Shown piece after piece: positions 36,565 to 48,790 of a stretch of DNA of 64,000 nucleotides (position 1 is the stretch's first letter; every line of letters starts with the position of its first letter). Location: contig JAMXBD010001238.1 in the NCBI GenBank assembly GCA_024138025.1, forward strand, positions 62,001 through 126,000. The letters are read 5' to 3'. A program made the position numbers and the translations under genes. The notes under the pieces were generated by a model. That model was given only the letters and a program-made list of their open reading frames with translations. It was not told the DNA's origin and ran no database searches. The stretch is from Combretum micranthum (taxonomy: Eukaryota; Streptophyta; Magnoliopsida; Myrtales; Combretaceae).

Positions 36565-38106
36565 TGATAAAGATATTTTACTCAAATTTCTATTAATCAA
36601 ATCATGTTTATATGTTATAAATTTTATAGAAATCAATCGAAAATGATACTTAAATGTTCGTAAATTATTATTTCAGTCATTAAGGACTTATGAATCAAAT
36701 ACATGCAAATTGGAGAAGTTTTGATCAATTTTGGGTAAAAACAGAAGTACACCGGCCATTAAGGAAGCTACGCCGCTAGCTTTCAATGTGAAATTGACCA
36801 GCGTCTGCGATTTTCAAATGTACACCGGCATTTCTCCACTCTACACCGCGACTTTGAGCCGTGTTGCGCATGAACAGAATGCAAAATATTAAAGCCGGAT
36901 TTTATACCGCTAGCTTTCACAAGGGAAAATCAAGCGATTTGTGACTTTTCATTGTACGCCGGCAGCTGGAACGGTTACGCCGTCGGTGTTGAAGCTGGTG
37001 TATATTCAAAATTGCTCTCGAAAATTAATTTTCACATTAAAGGCCGGTCAAATTTAATTAAAGGCCGCCAGCCTTTAATGCCAGTGTAACTCCCTCATGA
37101 CCCTTTATATAAATTCATCATGTTGTCATTTGAAAAACAAGAAGAAACCCTAGGCACAAAAATCATTCTATTCCTTTTTGCTCCTAGATCTAGAATTAGG
37201 GTTTGAACACTAGTTAAATTATCTTATTGATTGAATAAGGATTCCATACCGGGATTCAAGTGAAAAACATTGTTTGGATTTGGATTTCAAGAACAAGATT
37301 TCTTTGACAGGTGATTTTGTTTTTTTTCTCATATTCAAATGTTGGATGATATTTGATGCTTGATTCCTTTGATCTTAAATCGGTTTTGAGTTGTTGATCT
37401 GATTCATATGATTGATGATTTCTATTGTTGATTAAATCTTTGTTCATATTCGAATTGTTGATGATTTTTCACAAATCATGTATTTTATACTACATATGGA
37501 ATTCATGATGGATTAGGATTGCAATTGGGAAATTCTCTTCTAATTGATATTGTGAATATCTAATTAGGATTTGAAATCACGTAGGGATATGGAATTTGAA
37601 TTCTATTAGGGTTTGGTAAATTATATAGATTTGTCAATTTATTATTTTCCTAGGAATAGGAAACATTGATCGGTAAATCTAGGATAATAGTTCACTTTAG
37701 AAGAAGGGATTATTATCTAGTGCTTATTTGATTAAATACCGAACCCATTGACAATTTGGATTGCTAATTGTATTTCTAATCAGTAGCATTCATTGATTGA
37801 TTATTCAGATCTGTTGGCTCATAACTTAATCAATTCAAAGGTGTTGGAAATCTAAGATTTTTAGTAGTTTAGTTTTATTAAAAGAAAATACAAAAATAGA
37901 AATATCTTTTGATTTGCCTAGCTATGAATTGGACTGATATAGTTGATAGCTGGTCCTCACTCTCTGTGGATTCGACTTGGTATTCACCGAAATTTTATTA
38001 CTTTACACGCACTCGATACACTGTCGATTAAAGATCTGCTCATTTAAAGGAAATTGAATGTAACTAAAAAGAGTTTTAAAAAGCACATATAGAAAAAGTT
38101 TGATCA
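36565..38106 (+). repeat. 5' LTR of A2
   Basis: TGATAAAG... to ...TTTGATCA. U3 has the CG-rich motif run (36752-37085), TATATAAA at 37106-37113, then R/U5 with the CTCTCTGTGGATTCGACTTG segment near 37960. Confidence 0.93.
37106..37113 (+). promoter_or_regulatory. TATA box of A2 LTR
   Basis: TATATAAA just after the CG-rich run; copy at 42273-42280 in the 3' LTR. Confidence 0.75.
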
Positions 38107-38112
38107 GTATTT

Positions 38113-38130
38113 TAGCGCTGTTGCCGGGGA
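38113..38130 (+). other. primer-binding site of A2 (tRNA-Asp type)
   Basis: TAGCGCTGTTGCCGGGGA, two changes from the Athila PBS TGGCGCCGTTGCCGGGGA. Confidence 0.87.
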
Positions 38131-38319
38131 GTGATCGATGCTACTTTCAATTTTCAGGACTTTTATAGACTAGGCTTTATTTTAAAAAAATCTAAAAAAA
38201 TTTGGAAAACTTGAAAAAAATATTGTTTTCTTCTTTATTTGTATATACTAGTCTTTGATTCTTTTTGTACAACCTACTCGCTTTTTTTTTTCTCTTTTTA
38301 GGTGCTTGGAGAATAAGAG

Positions 38320-39651
38320 ATGGATAATCAAGGAGCACCAGTTTTCCCATATTGTTGTACTTCAGAGATCTGATCAGAATTATATTCATTTAAGCAATAT
38401 GATGGAAAGCTTTTGACAAATGCTTAGGGACGATTCTACCATTTAATGAGCCAATGCCCTTATCATAATTCACCTACTTGGACTCATCTGAAATTTTCCT
38501 TTAATGGCATAGATGATTATGGTAAGACGATGATAGATTTAGCTACTGGAGGGAACTTATCATTTATGTCACCAGAATTGGCGTTTGTAAAGATTGATGG
38601 ATTTTTAGGAAGCCAAGACACTGGTCTATACAATTCTAATCCAGTGGTATGTTCATGGTATGGCTATTCATATGATGACTCTCAATATCAGGGTGATATG
38701 CAAGAATTTGATTCCAGCATGACAAATCAAGATTATCAACATACCTGTGAGACTCCAAGGCAAGAAATCGTTGTCAATTCTTCTTCTATCCCCATAGTTC
38801 CAGATCCTGATGAAGAGAAAACTTTTGAAGAACTTGTGAGGAGTTTAGGGAAGAAATGGGAAGAAAAGTTTGAGAAGCAACAAGAGGTTATTGAAAAATT
38901 GGAGACTCAGGTAGCAAGTCTAACTGAATTTGTTTCATCTATGTTTAAGCTTGCTAACTCAAGTGCAGATTGGGAGCTTTCTGGTGATGAAAAGGAAATC
39001 GATACCCCAGTTGACAATCAAAGGCAAGAAAAAGGAAAAGAGAAAGAAGTTGTGTCAAGTGTAGAGAAAATGGACAGCGATTCTCTAGTGGCAATTGAGG
39101 TTAAAACAAAAGAAGACAAGCCAACTTGGGAATTAACAATTGAGAAGCTTGCAAATCTGACCATAAAGGGGTTTGAAAAATTAGGACAGCAGATTGCAGA
39201 TCTTGAAAAGCCCTCTACCCCAATTGAGCATGCATATGAGATTAAAGGAGATACAACCAAGCCGGTTGAGAAACAAGAAACTTTGGCTTCTACATGAACT
39301 AATATGGAAGATGTGGTACATCAAGAGCACACTCCTGTAGTCATTGAACCTACTGTCAGATCAAATGTGCCATCGGTTCCTTTTCCAGGAAGATTAAGAA
39401 AGAGAAAAGATGATGCAGATTTTGAGAGATTCTTGGAGGTTTTTAAGAAGCTTGAAGTCAATATTCCCTTGACTGAAATTTTAGAAGAATCACCTCAGTA
39501 TAGACGGTTTTTAAAAGAAGTCATGAGTAAGAAGAGGAAGATGAATGGGAAAGAGACAGTCATGTTGTCTCAAGCTTGTACTGAAGCTTTGAAGGATGCT
39601 TTGCCCCTTAAATTGAATGATCCAGGGAAATTTTCATTGGATTGCACATAG
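38320..39651 (+). pseudogene. gag: A2 gag
   Basis: Starts ATG at 38320 (MDNQGAPVFPYCC). Two early stops: TGA at codon 17 (Arg in A1) and TAG near 38425 (Trp in A1). The frame is then open to a TGA at 39295, and continues in frame from 39298 to 39651. Parts: the N-terminal block MSQCPYHNSPTWTH, a Tyr-rich stretch, a Glu/Lys-rich likely coiled coil (about 38820-38960), a long charged linker, and GRLRKRKDDADFERFLEVF with FLKEVMSKKRKM. A missing base near 39648 shifts the frame into protease. No zinc knuckle is visible. Confidence 0.88.
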
Positions 39652-40115
39652 GAGATAATAGATTCAAGAATGCTTTTTGTGATCTTGGTGCAAGCATAAA
39701 TATAATTCCTTTCTCTGTGGCTAAGAAATTAGGATTGGGGGATGCAATCAAGAAGACTGAGATGACAATTCAGTTGGCTGATCGCTCCATTAAAAGACCA
39801 AGAGGGGTAATTGAAGATGTGCTTTTGAAAGTTGACAAGTTCATTTTCCCAGTGGACTTTGTAGTACTAGATATGGAAGAAGATCCAGATATTCCCTTCA
39901 TACTTGGCCGCCCATTCATGGCCACTGCTGGAGCTGTCATAGATGTAAAGAATAGCAAAATGGTGTTGAGGGTTGGAAATAAAGAGTTGAATGTGAATAT
40001 CATGAAGAGATGGAAAAAGAACCCTAAATCCACCAAAGCTAACACAACTGAAAGTGCAAGAGTAGAATCATGCAAAAGGAAGGATAAGAAGACTAGTGAT
40101 TTTGAACCTCCTTAA
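39642..40115 (+). pseudogene. A2 aspartic protease
   Basis: The reading has CDLGASINIIPFSVAKKLGL, the retropepsin active site in its Athila form (DLGAS), then IQLADRSIKRPRG, FPVDFVVLDMEED and PFILGRPFMATAGAVID, the conserved C-terminal block. It is a full-size protease domain, about 110 residues, with an added basic tail ending at a stop (40113). In autonomous relatives RT would follow; here the element runs straight into the 3' noncoding region. It is the most intact coding part of the window but out of frame with gag by one missing base. Confidence 0.9.
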
Positions 40116-41718
40116 AGAAGAAAGTGAAAAAGTCAGGCTGAGACTATAAAACAAGCGCTGAGTGGGAGGCAACCCACTATTATCTATCTATTAATATCTT
40201 TTTTTTTTTGTTTTTGTTTTTCTTTGCTTTGATAGTGTGCCCTATTGTAGATAAGATGAAAAACAGGAGCTAATGCACATGAATTGTAGACAACAAGAGG
40301 GATGCAAATGGACTTAAAAATGAAAACTTCTCGTTTGTTGTACCGGTTGGAACTCAACTATCATCAATTAACAAAACCGGGGAAGTACCGTTGTTCCTTT
40401 TCTCCTTTATTTTTTATTTCTTTCCTGTTGTTGAGCTAATTAGAAACAGTGAGGTCACTGTTTATTTTAAGTGTGGGGGAAGGGATAATAAATGGAGAAT
40501 TGGAGAATGGAGTTGAATATGACTGCTGTTGATGTCTGGATTTTTGTTAAATTGCTGAATTTTTACATGTGACATCTGCATCTAAATTGAATGGTTGTAC
40601 CCACACTTTGAAGTTTTTGTCCTTAAGTATTATATGGCAATTTGAGGCCAAAATTTTTTGAAAAAATTGTATGAAATCTTGAGATTGTACAGAAAATTGT
40701 TGAAAGCATATGTGTAAGAATTGTAAATTGACTTGCTTAGTGCCTTACTCACCTACTATTGTGATTAGTTTACTTAGTTGAAATTAAGTAGTGAAATCTT
40801 TAAGGAACAAATTTACCTTGTATTTAGCTTTAGAATTGGAAATTTGAGAGTAGGTCGAGTCCTTTTGTGAAAAATAAAAAGTCTACTTCTAGGAAATTTT
40901 AGTCTGTATATACTCTTTGAGTTATTTTGATAACTTTATAACACTTAGTGAAAGAGGTAGCAGAAACTTTTCACTTAGTGATCCTTTATAAAAATAAGTT
41001 TTGAATTTGTTATTGCATTCAAAAAAAAAAAAAAAGAAACAAGCATAGCTACTACTTCTAACTTAAAAATTTGAGTTATGAGTATCTGAACTTGAATGTT
41101 AAAGTGAGGAAGAGTTCTTAGGGGTATTTTGAAACCTGGTCACTTAGGTGATAAGCCTGGATGAGCCAACTCAATGAACTCACTATAACGAGAAGGGAGG
41201 AAAGGCAAAAGTTCAATTCATGAACTTTGAAAAACAAAAAGATGGAGGCAAAAACCTCCCAAAAAGAAAATAAATGCTTGTATGGAAAAGAAAAAGAAAA
41301 GAATGCAAAGTACCAAATGAAATAAGACTTATAATAAAAAAGGAGACAATCTAGGGGAAAGGTTGATACCATATGCTTTCACTATTTGTTGCTAAGAGTA
41401 TATGCATGCTAAAAGTCCAGTGAAGTCTAAATGAGTATTTTTCCTTAGTGGACTGTGTATCTACTTTTGGATAGAAGATTCTTTTGTTAAATACTAGGAT
41501 TAAAGTTTGTTTTGTCTAGATTAGCTGCAAAATTTTAATTCTAGTAATCTAATTACATAATCCCAGTTTGGTTTGAGCAGCAGGCACAAGAAATGCAAGT
41601 CATGTACAATGAAAAAAGAATGATGCTTGAACTTTGATTGTGAAAAAAGTGTTGTACATTCTATGACAGATTTCAACTTTGAGCTTATTTGTTTTGCTTG
41701 AGGACAAGCAAAAGTTCA
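40116..41718 (+). other. 3' noncoding region of A2
   Basis: No ORF. Notable parts: GCGCTGAGTGGGAGGCAACC (40155-40174), a second polypurine-like tract AAGTGTGGGGGAAGGGAT (40469-40486), and an A-run near 41023-41036. The same order is seen in A3 and, in part, A1. Confidence 0.8.
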
Positions 41719-41731
41719 AGTGTGGGGGAGT
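41719..41731 (+). other. polypurine tract of A2
   Basis: AGTGTGGGGGAGT directly before TGATAAAG of the 3' LTR. Confidence 0.8.
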
Positions 41732-43274
41732 TGATAAAGTCATATTTTACTCAAATTTCTATTAATCAAATCATGTTTATATGTTATAGATTTTATAGAA
41801 ATCAATCGAAAATGGTACTTAAATGTTCGTAAATTATTATTTCAGGTCATTGAGGACTTATGAATCAAATACATGCAAATTGGAGAAGTTTTGATCAATT
41901 TTGGATAAAAACAGAAGTACACCGGCCATTAAGGAAGCTACGCCGCCAGCTTTCAATGTGAAATTGACCAGCGTCTGCAATTTTCAAATGTACACCGGCA
42001 TTTCTCCACTCTACACCGCCGGCTTTGAGCCGGTGTTGCGCATGAATAGAATGCAAATTATTAAAGCCGGATTTTACACCGCCAGCTTTCACAAGGGAAA
42101 ATCAAGCGATTTGTGACTTTTCATTGTACGCCGGCAACTGGAATGGTTACACGGTGTTGAAGCCGGTGTATATTCAAAATTGCTCTCGGAAATTAATTTT
42201 CACATTAAAGGCCGGTCAAATTTAATTAAAGGCCGCCGCCTTTAATGCCAGTGTAACTCCCCTGTAACCCTTTATATAAATTCATCATGTTGTCATTTGA
42301 AAAAACAAGAAGAAACCCTAGGCACAAAAATCATTCTATTCCTTTTTGCTCCTAGATCTAGAATTAGGGTTTGAACACTAGTTAAATTATCTTATTGATT
42401 GAATAAGGATTCCACACCGGGATTCAAGTGGAAAACATTGTTTGGATTTGGATTTCAAGAACAAGATTTCTTTGACAGGTGATTTTGTTCTTTTTCTCAT
42501 ATTCAAATGTTGGATGATATTTGATGCTTGATTCCTTTGATCTTAAATCGGTTTTGAGTTGTTGATCTGATTCATATGATTGATGATTTCTGTTGTTGAT
42601 TAAATCTTTGTTCATATTCGGATTGTTGATGATTTTTCACAAATCATGTATTTTATATTACATATGGAATTCATGATGGATTAGGATTGCAATTGGGAAA
42701 TTCTCTTCTAATTGATATTGTGAATATCTAATTAGGATTTGAAATCACATAGGGATATGGAATTTGAATTCTATTAGGGTTTGGTAAATTACATAGATTT
42801 GTCAATTTATTATTTTCCTAGGAATAGGGAACATTGATTGGTAAATCTAGGATAATAGTTCACTTTGGAAGAAGGGATTATTATCTGGTGCTTATTTGAT
42901 TAAAATACCGAACCCATTGACATATGGATTGGTAATTGTATTTATAATCAGTAGCATACATTGATTGATTATTCAGATTTGTTGCTCATAACTTAATCAA
43001 TTCAAAGGTGTTGGAAATCCAAGATTTTTAGTAGTTTAGTTTTATTAAAAGAAAATACAAAAATAGAAACATCTTTTGATTTGCCTGGTTATGAATTGGA
43101 CTGATATAGTTGATAGCTAGTCCTCACTCTCTGTGGATTCGACTTGGTATTCACCGAAATTTTATTACTTCACACGCACTCGATACACTGTCGATTAAAG
43201 ATCTGCTCATTTAAAGGAAATTGAATGTAACTAAAAAGAGTTTTAAAAAGCACATGTAGAAAAAGCATGATCAA
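41732..43274 (+). repeat. 3' LTR of A2
   Basis: TGATAAAGTC... to ...GCATGATCA; very similar to 36565-38106. Confidence 0.93.
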
Positions 43275-43306
<32 letters not shown>

Positions 43307-43948
43307 GCGGCGCGGATGGGGGTGCGCAAGCCATGAGGAAAAGAGAGGGGAAGAGATTTTTTTTCGCAATTTTGTGTATTAAAAGTAATAATATGTGAGG
43401 TAGATGTGATATAAAGTTATGTGAAAGATAAAAAGTAAAGATAATAAGTGTATAGAATGTAAGAGTAGGTGTTAGAAAAAGTATAGATAAATGAATAGTG
43501 TAGAATGGTAATGAATAGTGTAATGTAAAGTAGATGTGACTAGTAAAATATTGGTAGTAAGAAAACACTCGTATAATTATGACATATGTTATTTTTAGTT
43601 ATCAAAAAATTAAGAAACCGATATTTTTGAAATCCTTGTATTTAATCGGTCCTAACAGTGTTGGAATATTTTTACTATTCCAAGCTTCGAGACATGCTTC
43701 TCAAGAAGTGATATCGTTTGAGTCTAAAGGACACTTGAAATTCGTGAATTTGATATTTTTTTGTTTCTTTATATTATTACAAACTATTATCACTAATTAT
43801 TTTAATTTCGTTTTCTGGGGCTGAAGAATACGGAAATGCTAGATCTAAATTCTAGGGTTTGTACTAATCTTTTGTTAACCTTTAAAGTTTCTGGTTGACT
43901 TTTATTTCTAAGATTAAGCTTAAAATTAACAAAATTTCAAGAGTTTCA
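43275..43948 (-). repeat. 5' LTR of T2, part 2
   Basis: Continues from 36564. It begins with a 30-G run and a G-rich box, and ends near GAGTTTCA (43948; expected GTTTACA). No TSD matching CTATG is found here. Confidence 0.75.
43276..43305. repeat. poly-G run of 30
   Basis: Uninterrupted G30 at the A2/T2 LTR junction, in the position of the G-rich box of the LTR. Confidence 0.95.
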
Positions 43949-43956
43949 GGAGTTGT

Positions 43957-45215
43957 CTTAAGTCACCAAGTTATGTCCTAAATTTAGGACGTGATCCGAA
44001 CCGTTGGATTCCATACAATTAAATCATGGGCATTGAATTTTAGTATGTTAAAAACATCATATTTTCAAAATGGTAATTTTATCGCATTTTGGCAAGTTTG
44101 TCCGATTGTGGTGAGTAATAAATTTATCGGATTTTGATAAGTTTGATATTTTCTGGCAGTTTGTCTAATAGTTTTGTCTTTTAATACTAAATAGTAGTTT
44201 TATCCAATTGTGGCAAAGTTATCCTATTTCAGTAGATTGATTTACACTAACTTTTGGAAATGGTAAATTTGTTGTATTCTAGTAAATTTGTCTGATTGTG
44301 GTATCTGTCATTTTTGTTAGATTCTGATAACTTATCGCATTGTAGTAATTTTGTTTGATTTTGGTATATAGTAGATTTGTCATATTTTGGTATGTTCATC
44401 ACGTTCCGATAGTTTGCTAATAGTTTTACCTTTCAATACTAAGTGATAGATTTGTCATACTTTGGTAAATTTGTCGCATTTTGGTAGTTTGTTTTGTAGT
44501 TTTGTCTTTAGTAGTAATAGTAGATTTGTCATACTCTTTTAAGTTTGTCATATTTTGGTAATTTGTCCTTTAGTACTAAATGGTAGATTTGTCATACTTT
44601 AGTTTGTTTCGTGTTTTGGTAATTTGTCTTGTAGTTTTATCTTTTAGTATCAATTGATAGATTTGTCATACTGGTAAGTTTATCGCATTTTGATAGTTTT
44701 CTTGTAGTTTCATCTTTCAGTACTAATTGTAAATATGTATTGTTATGATAAATTTGTTGTATTTTGATAGGTTGATTTTATACAAGCTTTTTAAAGTGGT
44801 AAGTTTATTACCTTCTAGTAAATTTGTCTAATTGTGATATGTGTTATTTTTGTTGAATTTTGATAACTTCATCGCATTGTGATAAATTTGTTTGATTTTA
44901 GTATGTAGTAGTTTTGTTATATCCTGGTAAGTTCACCGCATTATGGTGTTTGTTTGTTGTTAATGCTAAGTGATAAATTTGTCAAATTTTAATAAGTTTA
45001 TCTTATTGTGGTAAGTACATACTATTCATAATATTTATGCATTATACATTTATCATTGCATTATGGTATGATTGCCACATTGTGGTAACTTTGTTCGATT
45101 TTAGTATATAGTAAATTTGTTGTATTTTGATAATTTTTTTGTTCGATTATGATAATGTACGGATATAACCGATTTACTTAGTCACGTCCTAATATTAGGT
45201 CGCAAGTACATAACT
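43957..45215. repeat. tandem-repeat block with inverted ends
   Basis: Short diverged units like TTTGTCGCATTTTGGTAAG fill 44085-45150. A longer period is visible: 44225-44460 resembles 44765-44990. The block is bounded by imperfect inverted repeats: TAAATTTAGGACGTGA (about 43982) on the left, and TCACGTCCTAATATTAGG (45182) on the right, with CTTAAG outside each. It is either a DNA transposon without genes or an unusual U3 of the LTR that follows. Confidence 0.75.
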
Positions 45216-48200
45216 TAAGCCAAGTTTGTCCCTTCTCTCTTTTCCATCCATTTTATTTTCTTTTATATGTTTCTTTCATACTTTAATCCCTTTCTTTTTC
45301 TTTCTATAAATACCACCTCCCTCATTGACTTCCTACACGCTTTTTCCTCACCTTAACAAAACTCTTGCAAATTTTTGTCGCAACTTTTCTCTCTTCTTCC
45401 CTCTTCTATCCTTAAAATCATGCCACTTCCCCCTCTCTTTTGCCTCCCATCTTTCTTTCAACAAACAATTTAGATAAACACTCCATATACTCTTCATAAA
45501 TTATAACGTGTAGCAAAAGTATGTGTAGTTCTTAGAAATTTTAAAAATAAATTCCCATAATGCTTAAAGCTAGGAATGGAAATATAAGACAACACATTAA
45601 GTTCATGCCACATTGTCATGATATTTTCATGATCATGATATGTTATTATGTTCATGTTACTAACTTGACTTTCTATATGTCAATATGTATATGTAGTGAT
45701 TATAATTTTTAGAGCCTAAATGATCACCAATCTAACTTTGTTTATTTCATGCATTTATCTATTTTAAGTAATTTATTTATTCCATATTTTTATAAGATTA
45801 GTCAATTTCTAATCTTAGACTTGTCCATAATCAAGTCTGAAAGAAACTAGAATAATTCAAGTCTCAGGGAGCCTTCAAATAAAAGCTAAGACTCCATAAT
45901 TTTCTTATTATCTATTTCAATTTTTTTAGACTGAAAATATTTCGAGTATTAGAAAGCCTTGATGAAATCTAAAACTCCCATGTTTTATTTCTTTATGCTT
46001 ATTTATTTTATTTAGATGGCGATTGGATATATTTTGAGTCCTTAAGAGTCTTGATAATAAGCTAGGACTAAAACTCCCATGTTTTTACTTTAATACCTTT
46101 AAGTTCTTGTTTATAATTTCCATGTTCTTTGTATAATTCCATACTTTTAAGATAGTTTTTATTAATTTTTCTTTTAAGTCTCATACACATGTATGCTCAT
46201 GGTGATGTTGTTACAGTGTTAAAATGAATTTTTCCAAAAACATAAATGTTGAAAATTATTTGTTATGCAAAACTTTCATAAAAAATCTTATTTCCAATAC
46301 CTGGGAATCCTCTGCATCAAGAATAATGATTTAAAATAAAATATCCATATAAACTTTCAAAATGCCAAGATAAGTGGAAATTTTAAATACAACTTAAAGC
46401 ATTGACACCATAGACAAGAAAAACACATGTTTAGTGAAAATAATTGTTAAATAAAGTTTTGGAAGTAAGTGTAAAATATTCAAAGGTTTGAATTAAAATT
46501 TTCTTTAGGCTTTATGTTTATAAAATTTTCAAAAGAGAAGATTTTTACTACAAGTAGTTTACATAAATATTCATGTTTTATAAAATAATTAGTTAAATGA
46601 AGTTTTACTATGAGTTTAAAAATTTCAAAGATGTAAACTAAAAATAAGACCATGATTTCTTGTTAAAATTCATATTTACAAAGATCTAGGAATTTAGATT
46701 TTTATGAAAACCCAAACGCAAAATTTTGAAACAAAAATTAACCGCCTAAATTTTTGAAAATTGTTGTGACCCATGTAATGTGTGGGAAAAAACTTATAAC
46801 TTTAAATTCTTTACTCAAAAACACATTTCATTAAGAAAGAAAAGCTAGAACAAGTCATTTACCTAAGGTTTTCTTAAATACCAAAACCTGAGGAAATTTC
46901 AAAGAAAAAACAACTTCGAATAGTTTTTCTTCACTAACACCTAAAGTTCATGTATTGAAAATAATTGGCTAAAAAAATTTATTATAAAAATGAAATATTC
47001 ATGAACTCAAAATAAATGTAAAATTATGATTTTTAGTTAAGTATTCATATTTACAAAAATCAAGAGTTGAAATTTTATTTAAACATCCAAAAGTGAATTT
47101 TCGAAATACTTAACTTTTCTACCTTTCTTGAAAGTTGTTTTAATGAAGTTCCTATTTTAAGCAACATCACTATGATAATGCATGTAATATGGGTTATTAT
47201 TATTATATGATTTTTAAAGATGAAATATTTATACTTGATTTATGAAGTCCAAATGAAGTAAAGATTTTGAAGATTGAAAATGACAAGGTCTAAAACTAGA
47301 TAAACGTATTATGTACCGCATGGTTCCGAAACTTAAATGACCTTAAATTTTAAAAATAACTTAGAAATTGGTAGATCATTCTAAGTATGTAGAAAACGAC
47401 TACTCATATGAAAATTTCGAGTTAAAATAAGTAAGTTATGACTATTTTAATTTGAGACTTCCATAACCAGAAAAAATGACATGAATAGACTTCGAAATTT
47501 AAGTAGAATCAATACAATCATTATAGGTTTTCTTTTGTTTAGGTGATGAAGAATTTGATGTGCCTTTCCTTAAGGATCGGTTTAACTAAGGATTGCACTA
47601 AGGTTGAGTGAGTTTATCTCATTGTTTTACGTACTCATGTTTGTACTTGTAGTTTAGAAGCACTAGAAATAAGAACAAGATAAAAATGAATTATGTATAG
47701 GGGGATTTATATGAGGAATGACTGTGATCGTGGTGTTTGTTAAAAGAAATCTAAGTGTATTAGAACTTGAATGAGTGATAAATTAATTATTGCCTTTCAT
47801 ACCATGTTGGAATGTTTATAAATATCTCAATGATCACTCCAAATATATTTTATATATATGTTGAGAACATGTTAATAAAATTGATCATGCGTGTCATGAT
47901 GTAAGCTGCATTGTATTCACTATTATACCCTTAGTGGGACGAGCGAATAGTGGTGGTGGTTAATAGTAGCCTAAAAATCTATAATTTTTATAACCATAGT
48001 AGCCGAAAGTCTACAAAAATCTTTTTTTTTTTAACCATGTTTATATGTTCCTGTAACCCTTAACCTCGAATGGAGTGCGTAAATCCATTCAAACATTTGG
48101 TTTCCGGTTAACCATATGTATTTTTTGCTCATATGGATGTTGCATCTCATATGCTTGTTAACAAACTTGCTTGTTATTCTATTTGTTATGGGTATGTTTT

Positions 48201-48790
48201 TACATAAGGATTTATCGCAGTAAATTGGATGTAGCTTAACCCCAATAGTTTGTTTTTACAAGAAAATCATAAAGCTAGGATTGGGATAGGAATCGAGTGT
48301 AGAGCGTGTCAAATATCAAGTTAAAATAATTAGAGGATTAGAATGTCTATGGACTAAACTTAGTAGAGAAAAGAAGAGGGTCTGTTTGTTTTGGCTTTTT
48401 TTCGGCAGATACGGACACTTTTTCAAACTTTTTTCTAACAAATTATTTATCAAGTAATAGATATAGATAAAAAAAAGTTGACAGTTCTCATCAAAAGATC
48501 AAATAGAACAAATATAGATAAAATTTAGATGCAAATCGGATATATTTACACATATCATTTTAAAAAAGATACAGATACAGATGAAAAACAGACAATCCAA
48601 ACAGACCCCAAAACTTGATTTCTTTCTATTTCTTAACTTCCTTATCTTACTCTTTAGTAATATCTTTGTAGTTAAAAATAGAATTAAAGTTTATCTTATC
48701 GTTATATTTTGGTAAAGTATTCGATTCTCTGCAATCATTGTGATCTACAGAAATATCGGTATCTAAAACTATTTTTCTAGATATATTATA
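45216..48790 (+). repeat. chromovirus LTR, decayed
   Basis: Plus orientation: TATAAATA at 45305, ATTAGTCAATTTCTAATCTT (hairpin equivalent, near 45806), GTAAGCTGCATTGTATTCAC near 47920, GAATGGAGTGCGTAAATCC near 48070, and a weak match to the terminal LTR part near 48690-48780. Neither true end is found. A 231-bp MITE-like insertion lies at 48378. Nothing coding. Confidence 0.7.
48378..48608. mobile_element. MITE-like element, 231 bp
   Basis: Terminal inverted repeats GGGTCTGTTTG and CAAACAGACCC at the two ends, no coding capacity. The form resembles small PIF/Harbinger or hAT derivatives. No convincing TSD is seen. Confidence 0.72.

Larger units (their letters stand above)
36565..43274 (+). 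mobile_element. A2: non-autonomous Athila-like element, gag-protease only
   Basis: The best-preserved element, 6.71 kb: 5' LTR 36565-38106 (1542 bp), PBS 38113-38130, gag, protease to 40115, a 1.6-kb 3' noncoding region, PPT 41719-41731, 3' LTR 41732-43274 (1543 bp). Its LTRs are very similar, so insertion is recent relative to the rest. No RT, RNase H or integrase exists: the protease stop is followed by GCGCTGAGTGGGAGGCAACC (40155), which to my knowledge resembles the motif after pol in autonomous Athila elements. It must be mobilised in trans. The target is the GC-rich box of the T2 LTR; the TSD is about AGGG, blurred by a G-run. Confidence 0.93.

Noticed and set aside
43170..43568. Minus-strand ORF of 132 aa with a proline run
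   Set aside because: The proline run is the G30 tract read in reverse; the rest is LTR sequence across an insertion junction.
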